A stretch of DNA of 64,000 nt from Flagellimonas amoyensis (GCF_003058265.1 NZ_QBUK01000001.1:248001-312000); one strand, 5' to 3'. Numbered from the stretch's first letter, positions 49,667 through 58,690 are shown. A program made the numbers and translations. The notes: generated by a model not told the origin, from the letters alone.

Positions 49667-51065
49667 AGTGAAACACCTACTTTGGGTGCTGGTTTGCCTT
49701 GCCGTAGGCCGTTCATACGGTCAGGAGGCTCCGCAGGTGCTTGGGTTCAAGGAATATTTGGGGTATGTGAAAAAATACCATCCCGTGGCCAAACAGGCCC
49801 AACTGAACATTCCCGTGGGGCAGGCCAACCTCATGAAGGCCCGAGGCGGCTTCGACCCCAAAATAGAAGCTGATTATGGTAGGAAAGAATTCAACGGGAC
49901 TGAATATTGGGACCGATTGAACACCACGTTCAAAATACCCACTTGGTTCGGGATAGAACTCAAGGGCAATTTCCAGCAAAGCGAGGGATATTACATCAAC
50001 CCCGATGAAACGCTGCCAGAGAACGGCTTGTACAGTGCCGGGGTCTCCATGTCGCTCGCTCAGGGATTTTGGATCAACGAACGGATGGCGACCTTGCGAA
50101 AGGCTAAACTTTTTAGGGAGCAGTCCAAGGCCGACCAGGACCTTCAAGTGAACCAAGTGCTCTACAACGCATCCGTGTCCTATTTTGATTGGTTGAAGAC
50201 CTACAGGGATGTTGAGGTGTACAAGGATTTTTTGGAAAATGCCGAGATACGGTTTGAAGGAATCAGGGAAAGTGCCCTGGCAGGGGATATTGCCATGATC
50301 GATACGGTGGAGGCCAAGATCGCCGTGCGCAACAGGGCCCTTGGTTATGAACAGGCCAAAGTAAAGTTGATGAAAGCATCTTTGCAAGTGGCCAATTTTT
50401 TGTGGATCGATGAGACTCCGGTGGAACTTCAACCAGGTGTCCGGCCAGATCTGGAAATGGATCTAGATGTTGACTCCACATTGGAGATCCAAGGAGTGCC
50501 CTTGGATAGTTTCATGCTGGACAACCACCCCAAGATTGTCTCGCTGGACTATAAAATTGAAGGATTGGAGACCGACAAAAGATTGAAGGCCAACAAACTG
50601 CTTCCGAAACTGAACGTGGAATACAATTTTGTCACGGAAACCCCAGAACTGATGAATTCCTTTGTCACCGAAAACTACAAAGCCGGCCTCGCCTTTCAAA
50701 TGCCCTTGTTTTTGCGCAAGGAACGTGGAGACCTCAAGTTGGCCAAATTTAAACTTCGGGATGCGGAGTTTGAAAGGGACAATGCCCAAGTGGAAATACA
50801 GAACAAGATAACCGCCATATACAACGAGTTGGATTCCTATGTGGTCCAGAACCAGATCATTCGGGATGTGGTACAGGACTATGCCACCCTCCTATCCGCC
50901 GAGGAGCGAAAGTTCAGTTTTGGAGAGAGTTCCCTGTTCCTGATCAATTCCCGAGAGGGCAACCTCATAGATGCGCATCTCAAGCAGAACGAGATGGAGA
51001 ACAAGTTCCTGCATACCAAGGCCAAGTTGTTCAAAAGCCTGGCCATCAATCCCAAAACACTCTAA
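49650..51065 (+). CDS. TolC-family outer-membrane efflux protein
   Basis: A 471-residue trimeric channel subunit with signal peptide (HLLWVLVCLAVGRSYGQ) and two repeated helical/strand halves; the second half ends NEMENKFLHTKAKLFKSLAINP. The family's helix pairs are clear (VNQVLYNASVSYFDWLKTYRDVEVYKDFLENAEIRFEGI and NKITAIYNELDSYVVQNQIIRDVVQDYATLLSAEERKFSFGESS). It completes the tripartite exporter with HlyD and the ABC subunit. ATGs at 49638 and 49650 are both possible; the later gives a compact signal peptide. Confidence 0.9.
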   Translation: MSPQNKVKHLLWVLVCLAVGRSYGQEAPQVLGFKEYLGYVKKYHPVAKQAQLNIPVGQANLMKARGGFDPKIEADYGRKEFNGTEYWDRLNTTFKIPTWFGIELKGNFQQSEGYYINPDETLPENGLYSAGVSMSLAQGFWINERMATLRKAKLFREQSKADQDLQVNQVLYNASVSYFDWLKTYRDVEVYKDFLENAEIRFEGIRESALAGDIAMIDTVEAKIAVRNRALGYEQAKVKLMKASLQVANFLWIDETPVELQPGVRPDLEMDLDVDSTLEIQGVPLDSFMLDNHPKIVSLDYKIEGLETDKRLKANKLLPKLNVEYNFVTETPELMNSFVTENYKAGLAFQMPLFLRKERGDLKLAKFKLRDAEFERDNAQVEIQNKITAIYNELDSYVVQNQIIRDVVQDYATLLSAEERKFSFGESSLFLINSREGNLIDAHLKQNEMENKFLHTKAKLFKSLAINPKTL

Positions 51066-51146
51066 GGATCTCTAAGAAAGTGTAAGTTCTTGGACTATCT
51101 GCGACAACCTATGACAAAAGTCACAGAATAGGCCATTGGCCCATTG

Positions 51147-51154
51147 TATTTTTG
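51147..51154 (+). promoter_or_regulatory. Putative -7 promoter element of the thioredoxin-like gene
   Basis: TATTTTTG matches TAnnTTTG, 15 bases before the ATG. The upstream box is unclear. Confidence 0.45.
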
Positions 51155-51169
51155 AAACAAACAAAGAAA

Positions 51170-51790
51170 ATGGAAGTCATCGAAAAAGACAGGTTGGCAC
51201 TGGTGCAGGAGGCCCTTTCCAAAGGAAAGGAATACCAACAATACCGGGAAATGGTGCACGCATTGGCGCAGGAAGGCAAGGCGACTGGGACAGACCAATC
51301 GGAGGCCCGTATCGATTTTACCCAGCTGAACGACCGTCGTATGCACCGATGGGAGAAAACCTTCAAATTGCCCGAAGATGCACGGGAACAACTGTCCAAC
51401 TTGGGTTCGGAACTGGTTTTTTTAGTGTTGACAGAGAGTTGGTGCGGTGATGCCGCTGCCAGTTTGCCCATCATGGACAAAATTGCGGGGGAGGCAAAAA
51501 ATATCGATCTCCGAATCATTCTCCGGGATGAAAACCTTGAGCTTATGGATGCCTTTTTGACCAATGGGAGCCGTTCCATCCCCAAACTCATTGTTTTGGA
51601 CAAGAACAAGGACCAAATAGTCGGAGAGTGGGGTCCTAGGCCCAGTATGGCCACGGAAATGGTAGAGGCGTTCAAGGCAGCGCACGGAAAACTGACCGAT
51701 GAGTTCAAACAGGACCTCCAAGTTTGGTACAACAAGGACAAAGGCCAGAATATCCTGAGCGATATCCTACAACTACTTGCTCTGGAATAG
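51170..51790 (+). CDS. Thioredoxin-fold protein with single cysteine
   Basis: A 206-residue cytosolic protein with a thioredoxin fold in its second half. The active site reads TESWCGDAAASLPIMDKI: only the first Cys of the usual CxxC is kept, as in other members of this Bacteroidota/Bacillota group, which may work as monothiol or bacillithiol-type redox proteins. The cis-proline region SRSIPKLIVLD is present. An ATG 18 bases upstream is in the promoter and is rejected. The 3' end overlaps the convergent TonB-like gene by 18 bases. Confidence 0.82.
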   Translation: MEVIEKDRLALVQEALSKGKEYQQYREMVHALAQEGKATGTDQSEARIDFTQLNDRRMHRWEKTFKLPEDAREQLSNLGSELVFLVLTESWCGDAAASLPIMDKIAGEAKNIDLRIILRDENLELMDAFLTNGSRSIPKLIVLDKNKDQIVGEWGPRPSMATEMVEAFKAAHGKLTDEFKQDLQVWYNKDKGQNILSDILQLLALE

Positions 51791-52498
51791 ATAGGTGATG
51801 GTCCCGATCTGCGAACTTTTGGAATCGGGGTTGAAACGCGCCTTTAGCGCATAGTTGATGGCGTTGTCCACCAAGCAGCCATTGCTGGTCGTGGAACTTT
51901 TGTCGTTGAAATTCGCCTCGGTGACATAGCCATTGGAATCCACGTTGATGTTGATGACCACCTTTCCACCTTCAATACAGGTGTAGATGGGCGGCGGCAA
52001 CGAGTAGGCATTTCTTTCCACCAAAGAGTAGGAAATGGAGGTGCGCTTATCTTTTAAATAGTTGGTGAATTCCTGCTTTTGGGCATCACGTTCGCCCAAT
52101 TTTTGTTTTTTTTCGTCCCGTTGTTCCCTCAACTGCTTCAATTGGCTCGAAAAATTGCTGTCCCCGGAATATTCCCCGGTCTCACTGCTCAATGCCCTTT
52201 CTTCGATAAGTTCTTCCAAGGTTTTCAAGGGCTCTGGGTTCCCTACATTGGGTTTGGCCGTCTCGTTCAGGGCCATATGGCTTTTGATGGGATCGCTGTT
52301 GGCGGCAAGCTCTTCCAGTTTTCTGTCCTCCTCTTCGAGCAATTTCTCGATGTCCTCGTCCGCCAAACTCATTTCAATGACGTATTCATCTTCTTTCATC
52401 CCGCCCAAGTGAATGTTGAACAACAACAAGATCACAATGGCCATGGAAAAGAAGGTGATCAAGAGCGATAATTGGCTTTTGTTCAGGTTCATGGTCAT
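51773..52498 (-). CDS. TonB-like energy transducer protein
   Basis: A 241-residue protein with one N-terminal membrane anchor (LSLLITFFSMAIVILLLFNIHL), a charged helical middle (about residues 35-155, rich in Glu/Lys/Gln) and a C-terminal domain IEGGKVVININVDSNGYVTEANFND that resembles TonB_C. No proline-rich spacer is seen. It could couple proton-motive force to outer-membrane receptors or act in envelope scaffolding. It lies 28 bases after truB in the ftsX-DUF3098-uppP-truB operon. ATG choices at 52498 and 52492 differ by two residues. Confidence 0.75.
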   Translation of the reverse strand: MTMNLNKSQLSLLITFFSMAIVILLLFNIHLGGMKEDEYVIEMSLADEDIEKLLEEEDRKLEELAANSDPIKSHMALNETAKPNVGNPEPLKTLEELIEERALSSETGEYSGDSNFSSQLKQLREQRDEKKQKLGERDAQKQEFTNYLKDKRTSISYSLVERNAYSLPPPIYTCIEGGKVVININVDSNGYVTEANFNDKSSTTSNGCLVDNAINYALKARFNPDSKSSQIGTITYLFQSK

Positions 52499-52526
52499 AC
52501 TATAACCGCTTTTTTCGAAAAATATT

Positions 52527-53216
52527 TTACTCCAGACTTTCTTTGAAAACCAAAGGGCTGGTAGCATTATTTACGTTGAAATCCCCTATTTTGGTTCTTC
52601 TGAGGGCTGAAAGATAGGCTCCGGAGCCCAATGCACCGCCAAAATCGTGGGCCAAGGAACGGATGTAGGTCCCTTTGCTGCAAACCACTCTGAAATCGAC
52701 CTCGGGCATGGCGATTCGGGTAATTTCAAATTCCAAGATGGTGATGTTTCGTGGTTGTATGTCCACTTCTTTTCCTTCCCGTGCCAGTTCATAGAGCCGT
52801 TTTCCGTCTTTTTTTAATGCGGAGAACACCGGTGGTACCTGTGCTATCTCCCCCAAAAATTGGTTGGTGGTCTCTTTGATGGCCGTGTCGGAAATGTGTT
52901 CCGTGGGGAAGGTCTGGTCCACCTCGGTTTCCAGATCATAGGAAGGCGTAGTGGCCCCCACGGTGAACGTGCCGGTATATTCCTTTACTTGGCCTTGGAG
53001 TTCGGGGATTTTTTTGGTGTACTTTCCGGTACAGATGATCAACAGGCCCGTCGCCAATGGATCTAAGGTGCCGGCATGGCCAATCTTTATCTTCTTGAGG
53101 TCGAACTTTTTGCGAATGGCCCATTTTAGGGCATTAACGGCCTGAAACGAGCTCCATTCCAAGGGCTTGTCGATCAGAAGGATCTGACCGTTCAAAAAAT
53201 CTTCTTTGGTCTTCAA
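52527..53216 (-). CDS. truB: tRNA pseudouridine(55) synthase TruB
   Basis: A 229-residue enzyme that makes pseudouridine 55 in the tRNA T-loop. The catalytic Asp lies in GHAGTLDPLATGLL, with the preceding PLEWSSFQAVNALKW start and the later KGTYIRSLAHDFG motif. It lacks the C-terminal PUA domain of E. coli TruB, as is normal in Bacteroidota. Position within the ftsX-uppP operon is conserved in the family. Confidence 0.95.
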   Translation of the reverse strand: MKTKEDFLNGQILLIDKPLEWSSFQAVNALKWAIRKKFDLKKIKIGHAGTLDPLATGLLIICTGKYTKKIPELQGQVKEYTGTFTVGATTPSYDLETEVDQTFPTEHISDTAIKETTNQFLGEIAQVPPVFSALKKDGKRLYELAREGKEVDIQPRNITILEFEITRIAMPEVDFRVVCSKGTYIRSLAHDFGGALGSGAYLSALRRTKIGDFNVNNATSPLVFKESLE

Positions 53217-53251
53217 AAGCTAAGCTTTGGGTTTGTGGCAAAGGTACTGAT

Positions 53252-54046
53252 CTATCCCCAAATGCTCCAAGCCACGGCGATAAGCCCGACAATGAGACAA
53301 TAGATGGCAAAATAGGTAAGCTTGCTTTGGCGCACCAGTTTGATCATCCATGTACAAGCAGCCAATCCGGCAATGAAAGCAGCGATGAACCCAGCACCCA
53401 TGGCCACGGCCTGGTCCCCATGGAAATTGATCTCCCCCCCCATAAGATCTTTGGCCACTTTGCCCAAGATCAATGGAACTACCATCAAAAATGAAAAACG
53501 AGCGGATTTGGTCTTGTCCACACCCAATAGCACGGCCGCGGAAATCGTGGCCCCACTTCGGGAAATACCGGGCAGGATGGCTACGGCCTGTGCCATGCCG
53601 ATGACAAAGGCACTTCGGAAAGACACCCCTTTGTCCGTGGTCTTGGCCATATCGGCCAAGTAGAGCAATATGGCAGTGATGATGAGCATGATCCCTACAA
53701 TGATGATGGCACCATCAAAAAACACTTCGATGAAATCATTTAAAAAGAGACCCACCAATGCCGCGGGGATCATCGAGATGATGATCTTGAGGGAAAATTG
53801 GGTCTGTTCGTTCCATTTGAATTGAAAAAGACCCTTAAAAATATCGAGAATGTCCTTTCGAAACACCACAATGGTACTCAATGCGGTGGCAAAGTGCAGT
53901 ATCACGGTGAACAAAAGGCTTTCTTCAGGCAGGGCATTCGCGCCCAATATGGCTTTTCCCAATTCCAAATGACCGCTGGAAGACACGGGCAGGAATTCTG
54001 TCAATCCTTGGATGATGCCAAGGATGATCGCATCTATCAACTCCAA
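53252..54046 (-). CDS. uppP: Undecaprenyl-diphosphatase UppP/BacA
   Basis: A 264-residue membrane enzyme converting undecaprenyl diphosphate to the monophosphate carrier used for peptidoglycan and surface polysaccharides. The two catalytic regions are present: GIIQGLTEFLPVSSSGHLELG and LPGISRSGATISAAVLLG, with the Glu and Ser/His/Arg residues of the BacA active site. About eight hydrophobic segments. It is one base downstream of the DUF3098 gene. Confidence 0.95.
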   Translation of the reverse strand: MELIDAIILGIIQGLTEFLPVSSSGHLELGKAILGANALPEESLLFTVILHFATALSTIVVFRKDILDIFKGLFQFKWNEQTQFSLKIIISMIPAALVGLFLNDFIEVFFDGAIIIVGIMLIITAILLYLADMAKTTDKGVSFRSAFVIGMAQAVAILPGISRSGATISAAVLLGVDKTKSARFSFLMVVPLILGKVAKDLMGGEINFHGDQAVAMGAGFIAAFIAGLAACTWMIKLVRQSKLTYFAIYCLIVGLIAVAWSIWG

Positions 54047-54047
54047 A

Positions 54048-54311
54048 TCAGTCTTTATTTTTATTGGGGTTCAACAAAATGGCATATACTTGGATGCCGA
54101 GGCCGATCAACACCAAAGTGGGGGCCAAACGGATCCTTCTAAAATTGTAGATCTCTGGATTGAAGACATTGGGGTCGTCACTACCACCGCCGCTCATCAA
54201 AATAAAACCCAAGGCAATGAAGGCAATGCCGATAAAAAGAAAGAGGTAATTTTTCCTTTGGAAAACAAACTCCTTATTGGGTTTTTGATCGTTGTTGTTT
54301 TTCTTGCTCAT
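54048..54311 (-). CDS. DUF3098 small membrane protein
   Basis: An 87-residue protein with two transmembrane segments (YLFLFIGIAFIALGFILMSGG and LAPTLVLIGLGIQVYAIL) and charged ends, matching DUF3098. It is found nearly always between ftsX and uppP in Flavobacteriia, so it may help cell-envelope growth, but no function is known. Confidence 0.85.
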   Translation of the reverse strand: MSKKNNNDQKPNKEFVFQRKNYLFLFIGIAFIALGFILMSGGGSDDPNVFNPEIYNFRRIRLAPTLVLIGLGIQVYAILLNPNKNKD

Positions 54312-54387
54312 GGCACAAATTTAATCAAAACTTTTCCAGGTTTGTGTCGTCCTATGTCTAAAAGCGCAGCGGTCCAGAGTCTTGTGT

Positions 54388-55266
54388 CTAATAATAAAGA
54401 TCGTCCGTCCTCAAATTGAGGAAGCGTTGGGTGGCAAAATGGGTGCTGGCCCAAGAGATGGCAACCCCCAATCCGAACACGCCCACAAAGAGGAGGATAA
54501 GGATGGGATAATCGTCCAAGAGGTTCAGTTCGGGGAAATTTTTGTTGAGGTAATACAGCAAAATACCCAAGGAGACAAGGGCTACAAAGGACCCGATCAT
54601 GCCCAGTTTGATATTGGTCCAGATGAAAGGCCTCCGGATGAATTTTTTGGTCGCCCCGACCATTTGCATCGTTTTGATAATGAACCGCTTGGAGTAAATG
54701 GACAAACGTATGGAACTATTGATGAGCAAAACCGCAATGACCGTGAAAATGGCACTGGCCACCAAGATCCAAAGTCCAATTTTTCTGGCATTGTCGTTGA
54801 GCAGTTCTATCAGGGGCTTGTCATAGCTCACTTCGTCCACATAGGTTTTTTCCGCTATCCCTTCGGCAATCTCGGTAATCTGTTCCGGGGACACAAAATC
54901 CGCTTTCAAGTGCACATCAATGGAATTTTTAAGGGGATTGTACCCCAAAAATTCCACGAAATTCTCGCCAATGTCCTCACTGTACTGTTCGGCGGCATCC
55001 TCTTTGGAAATATATTCGGCAGATTTGGTGTATTCTGCCAAAGCAAGGCTTTTTTGCAATTGATCGATCTCTACCGGCTTGGCACTGTCCTTCAGGAATA
55101 CGGAAATGGTGATCTGCTCCTTGAAATGATCGCCCAGCTTCTTGGTGTTCAGCACCAAAAGACCGAGCGCACCGAGCAGGAACAGCACAAGTCCTATGCT
55201 CAGTACCACGGAAAAGTAGGAGGAGATCAGTTTTCTTCGCTGATATCTTTCAATATATTGGCTCAT
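54388..55266 (-). CDS. ftsX: Cell division protein FtsX
   Basis: A 292-residue membrane component of the FtsEX complex that activates peptidoglycan hydrolases at the septum. One N-terminal membrane segment, a large periplasmic domain (about residues 45-165), and three C-terminal membrane segments containing MQMVGATKKFIRRPFIWTNIKLG, the FtsX coupling region. ftsE is not in this window, as is common in Bacteroidota. It is the first gene of the operon and divergent from leuS. Confidence 0.93.
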   Translation of the reverse strand: MSQYIERYQRRKLISSYFSVVLSIGLVLFLLGALGLLVLNTKKLGDHFKEQITISVFLKDSAKPVEIDQLQKSLALAEYTKSAEYISKEDAAEQYSEDIGENFVEFLGYNPLKNSIDVHLKADFVSPEQITEIAEGIAEKTYVDEVSYDKPLIELLNDNARKIGLWILVASAIFTVIAVLLINSSIRLSIYSKRFIIKTMQMVGATKKFIRRPFIWTNIKLGMIGSFVALVSLGILLYYLNKNFPELNLLDDYPILILLFVGVFGLGVAISWASTHFATQRFLNLRTDDLYY

Positions 55267-55301
55267 ATAGTGGAATCAATACGTAAAAATAGAAAAGTAA
55301 A

Positions 55302-55330
55302 TTGTATTTAGGGGATTAAACCTATTTTTG
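55302..55330 (+). promoter_or_regulatory. Promoter of leuS
   Basis: TTG at 55302-55304 and TATTTTTG at 55323-55330 are separated by 18 bases, a good match to the Bacteroidota consensus. The predicted start leaves about 20 bases before the ATG at 55356 and almost none before the ATG at 55341. Confidence 0.75.
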
Positions 55331-55355
55331 CAACTCGAAAATGAAAGCGAATAGC

Positions 55356-58300
55356 ATGAATTACGATTTCCGTGAAATTGAAGCCAAGTGGCAGAAGTAT
55401 TGGGCAGAGAATGAAACCTTTAAGGCTTCCAACCACTCCGATAAACCCAAGTTCTATGCACTGTCCATGTTTCCCTATCCATCTGGGGCGGGACTGCACG
55501 TGGGGCATCCACTGGGCTATATTGCCACGGATATCTATTCGCGCTACAAAAGACACAAAGGGTTCAACGTGTTGCACCCCATGGGCTACGATTCCTTCGG
55601 GCTGCCCGCGGAGCAATATGCCATCCAAACCGGACAGCACCCGGCCATCACCACGGAGAACAACATCAATAGGTATCGCGAGCAGTTGGACCGATTGGGC
55701 TTTTCCTTTGACTGGAGCCGTGAGGTGCGTACTTCCAACCCTGCGTATTATAAATGGACACAGTGGATCTTTATTCAATTGTTCAATTCATGGTACAACA
55801 AAACATCCGATAAGGCGGAAGCTATTGAAACCTTGGTTTCTCAGTTCGAAAAGGAGGGCAATGCGAAGGTGCAGGCGGCCTGTGACGAGGATACCCCTAT
55901 TTTTTCTGCGGAAGATTGGAATGGATTTTCAACAAAGACAAAACAAGAGCTCCTTTTAAAATACAGGTTGACCTATTTGGCGGATACCGAAGTGAACTGG
56001 TGTCCGGCTTTGGGCACCGTTTTGGCGAACGATGAGATTGTGAACGGCGTTTCGGAGCGTGGCGGCCACCCTGTGATCCGTAAAAAAATGACGCAATGGA
56101 GCATGCGTATCACTGCTTATGCCCAACGTTTGTTGGATGGTTTGGATAATATCGATTGGCCACAACCCTTGAAGGATTCCCAAACCAACTGGATCGGTCG
56201 CTCTGAAGGAGCATCGGTTACTTTTAATGTTTTGGACGCTGAGCGTAGTCGAAGGGACGGAGATGTGATTTCGACTTCGCTCAATCACCCCTACCAAATA
56301 GAAGTCTTCACCACCCGCCCCGATACCATTTTTGGGGTGAGCTTTATGACCTTGGCACCCGAACATGATCTGGTGGCCAAAATCACCACACCGGAACAAA
56401 AAGCTGCCGTGGGAGCCTATGTGGAGGCCACTGCCAAACGTTCTGAGCGGGACCGTATGGCCGATGTGAAAACCGTTTCAGGGGTTTTTACGGGAGCGTA
56501 TGCCGAGCATCCGTTCACCAAAGAACCTATTCCGATCTGGATTGGCGACTACGTATTGGCCAGTTATGGAACAGGTGCCGTGATGGCCGTTCCGTGTGGG
56601 GACCAGCGCGACTATGATTTTGCCAAACATTACAACATAGACATCCCCAATATTTTTGAGGGCGTGGATATTTCCGAAGAGGCTTTTGCCGACAAGGCCA
56701 CGACCATTATCGCCAATTCCGACTTTTTGAATGGACTTTCCTATAAAGAGGCCACCAAAAAGGCTATTGCCGAACTGGAAAAAATAGGTCAGGGCAAGGG
56801 CAAGGTGAACTATCGCCTTCGGGATGCGGTGTTCAGCCGTCAGCGTTACTGGGGGGAACCTTTCCCGGTGTATTATGTGGACGGGATGCCACAGATGATC
56901 GATGTGGAACATTTGCCTTTGGAATTGCCTGAAGTGGAAAAATACTTGCCCACCGAAACTGGCGAACCGCCCTTGGGCAACGCCACCCATTGGGCTTGGG
57001 ACCGCCTCAAGGCGGCAGTGGTTAGCAATGATCTCATTGATCATGTCAATGTTTTTCCTTTGGAATTGAACACCATGCCGGGTTGGGCAGGAAGCTCCCA
57101 ATACTTTAATCGATATATGGATCCCCGAAACAACGAGGCCATTTTCTCCAAGGAAGCGATTGACTACTGGCAAGATGTGGATCTTTACATTGGAGGTAGT
57201 GAACATGCCACGGGCCACCTGTTGTATTCCCGTTTTTGGCAGCACTTTATGTTCGATAGGGGCTATGTGCCCAAAGCGGAGTATGCCCAAAAGTTGATCA
57301 ACCAAGGGATGATCACGGGAACGAGTGCTTTTGTTTATCGAGTTGATTTAAAGTTCCATTGGGAAACCACATCTAATGTGGAGTTTAAACAGCCGAGTCT
57401 TTCAAGGGCTATTTATATCAGTAAAAATTATTACAAAAAGTTTGAAGACTTACGCAATTTCATATTAAACTCTGAACTATCTGCTCATGATAAAAATGAA
57501 TTTATGATGGGTATAGGGTTTACAAAAGGTTTGGCTAGTGTAAATAATGATACGGTATTTTTTGACATCTTGGATGATGAAAAGAAACAGACATTGAGTG
57601 ATTTTACGAGATTGTTTGAATCTGTAAGGAAGGATATTTATTCTCAAAATGTTGGAGTAATCGTAGAAGACCTAAAATTTACCCCTATCCATGTTGATGT
57701 GTCTTTGGTCAATGCATCTGATGAGTTGGATATTGAAAGTTTCAAAAAATTGAATCCTGAAAATTTGGATGTTACTTTCATTCGTGAAGAGGGAAAATAT
57801 ATTGTTGGGCGTGAAGTCGAAAAAATGTCCAAGTCCAAATACAATGTCGTCAACCCAGATGCCATTTGTGAGGAGTACGGGGCGGATTCCCTTCGGTTGT
57901 ACGAAATGTTCCTCGGGCCGTTGGAGCAATCCAAGCCTTGGAACACGGCGGGCATCACCGGTGTGTTCTCCTTCCTTAAAAAACTATGGAAGCTCTATGC
58001 CCCTTATGTGGACGGGTCGCTGAGCGGAGTCGAAGCTGAACCCACCGCCGAAAACCTAAAAACCTTGCACAAGACCATTAAAAAGGTGGAGGAGGATATC
58101 GAGAACTTCTCCTTCAACACGTCGGTGTCCACTTTTATGATCTGCGTGAACGAACTCACGACACAGAAATGTACCAGCAGGGCCATTTTGGAACCTTTGG
58201 CCGTCTTGGTGTCGCCCTACGCCCCCCATATTGCCGAAGAGCTTTGGGAGCGATTGGGTCATTCAGGCTCCATTGCCGAGGTGCCTTTCCCCAAGTTCGA

Positions 58301-58508
58301 AGAAAAATATTTGGTGGAGAGCAGCAAGGAATACCCCATTTCCTTTAATGGTAAAATGAGGTTCAAACTGGAATTCCCGACGGACATGGACAGCAAGGCG
58401 ATCGAAGCCGCCGTGTTGGCCCATGAAAAGACCCAGGAACAGTTGCAGGGTCGAGCTCCCAAAAAGGTGATCGTGGTGCCGGGCAAGATCGTAAATATCG
58501 TAGGATAG
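55356..58508 (+). CDS. leuS: Leucyl-tRNA synthetase with two unusual insertions
   Basis: A 1050-residue class I synthetase charging tRNA-Leu. HIGH is HVGH in SGAGLHVGHPLGY and KMSKS is EKMSKSKYNVVNP; the CP1 editing domain (TTRPDTIFGVSFMTLAPEHD) and the anticodon domain are complete. Flavobacterial LeuRS is about 930-945 residues. Two additions explain the excess: residues about 291-312, derived from a palindromic repeat at the entry to the editing domain, and residues about 663-773, just before KMSKS at the site of the leucine-specific domain. The latter is visibly AT-rich (57330-57815). The frame is open throughout. The start fits the promoter spacing and family N-terminus (MNYDFREIEAKWQ). 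Confidence 0.95.
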   Translation: MNYDFREIEAKWQKYWAENETFKASNHSDKPKFYALSMFPYPSGAGLHVGHPLGYIATDIYSRYKRHKGFNVLHPMGYDSFGLPAEQYAIQTGQHPAITTENNINRYREQLDRLGFSFDWSREVRTSNPAYYKWTQWIFIQLFNSWYNKTSDKAEAIETLVSQFEKEGNAKVQAACDEDTPIFSAEDWNGFSTKTKQELLLKYRLTYLADTEVNWCPALGTVLANDEIVNGVSERGGHPVIRKKMTQWSMRITAYAQRLLDGLDNIDWPQPLKDSQTNWIGRSEGASVTFNVLDAERSRRDGDVISTSLNHPYQIEVFTTRPDTIFGVSFMTLAPEHDLVAKITTPEQKAAVGAYVEATAKRSERDRMADVKTVSGVFTGAYAEHPFTKEPIPIWIGDYVLASYGTGAVMAVPCGDQRDYDFAKHYNIDIPNIFEGVDISEEAFADKATTIIANSDFLNGLSYKEATKKAIAELEKIGQGKGKVNYRLRDAVFSRQRYWGEPFPVYYVDGMPQMIDVEHLPLELPEVEKYLPTETGEPPLGNATHWAWDRLKAAVVSNDLIDHVNVFPLELNTMPGWAGSSQYFNRYMDPRNNEAIFSKEAIDYWQDVDLYIGGSEHATGHLLYSRFWQHFMFDRGYVPKAEYAQKLINQGMITGTSAFVYRVDLKFHWETTSNVEFKQPSLSRAIYISKNYYKKFEDLRNFILNSELSAHDKNEFMMGIGFTKGLASVNNDTVFFDILDDEKKQTLSDFTRLFESVRKDIYSQNVGVIVEDLKFTPIHVDVSLVNASDELDIESFKKLNPENLDVTFIREEGKYIVGREVEKMSKSKYNVVNPDAICEEYGADSLRLYEMFLGPLEQSKPWNTAGITGVFSFLKKLWKLYAPYVDGSLSGVEAEPTAENLKTLHKTIKKVEEDIENFSFNTSVSTFMICVNELTTQKCTSRAILEPLAVLVSPYAPHIAEELWERLGHSGSIAEVPFPKFEEKYLVESSKEYPISFNGKMRFKLEFPTDMDSKAIEAAVLAHEKTQEQLQGRAPKKVIVVPGKIVNIVG
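56241..56282. repeat. Palindromic repeat inside leuS
   Basis: GAGCGTAGTCGAA and TTCGACTTCGCTC are reverse complements with one mismatch, 16 bases apart. The core is shared with the palindromes at 4184-4224 and 62407-62468. It is read in frame as ERSRRDGDVISTSL. Confidence 0.7.
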
Positions 58509-58539
58509 CTATAAAATGGATTTTGGGAGAATCTTTTAG

Positions 58540-58621
58540 TCGTCATTCCGAATTTATTTCGGAATCTCATCCATATTTATAAATAGTTTAATGAGAACCT
58601 GAAACAAGTTCAGGTTGACGA
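58540..58621. repeat. Nested inverted-repeat element downstream of leuS
   Basis: Outer arms TCGTCA and TGACGA enclose two small hairpins, ATTCCGAA/TTCGGAAT and AACCTGAA/TTCAGGTT, and an inner pair CTCAT/ATGAG, over 82 bp. This layout is that of a short non-coding mobile (MITE- or REP-like) element; similar attccga/ttcggaat sequences are common between flavobacterial genes. Confidence 0.6.
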
Positions 58622-58656
58622 AAAATTTAGCCTTTCCATAAATAAGGACAGTCCTT

Positions 58657-58690
58657 AAAAATGCACGCCAAAAGGCGTGCATTTTTATTT
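58657..58690 (+). terminator. Intrinsic terminator after leuS
   Basis: AAAAATGCACGCC and GGCGTGCATTTTT form a long perfect stem with an AAAA loop and a T-rich tail. It lies 150 bases after the leuS stop, beyond the repeat element. Confidence 0.85.

Noticed and set aside
46638-51065. Bacteriocin/peptide type I secretion with a C39 peptidase
   Set aside because: The ABC subunit lacks an N-terminal C39 peptidase domain and no double-glycine leader peptide gene was found nearby.
57310-57820. A mobile element or frameshift disrupting leuS
   Set aside because: The frame stays open, the KMSKS region follows intact, and the insert has no transposase, terminal repeats or splicing motifs of an intein.
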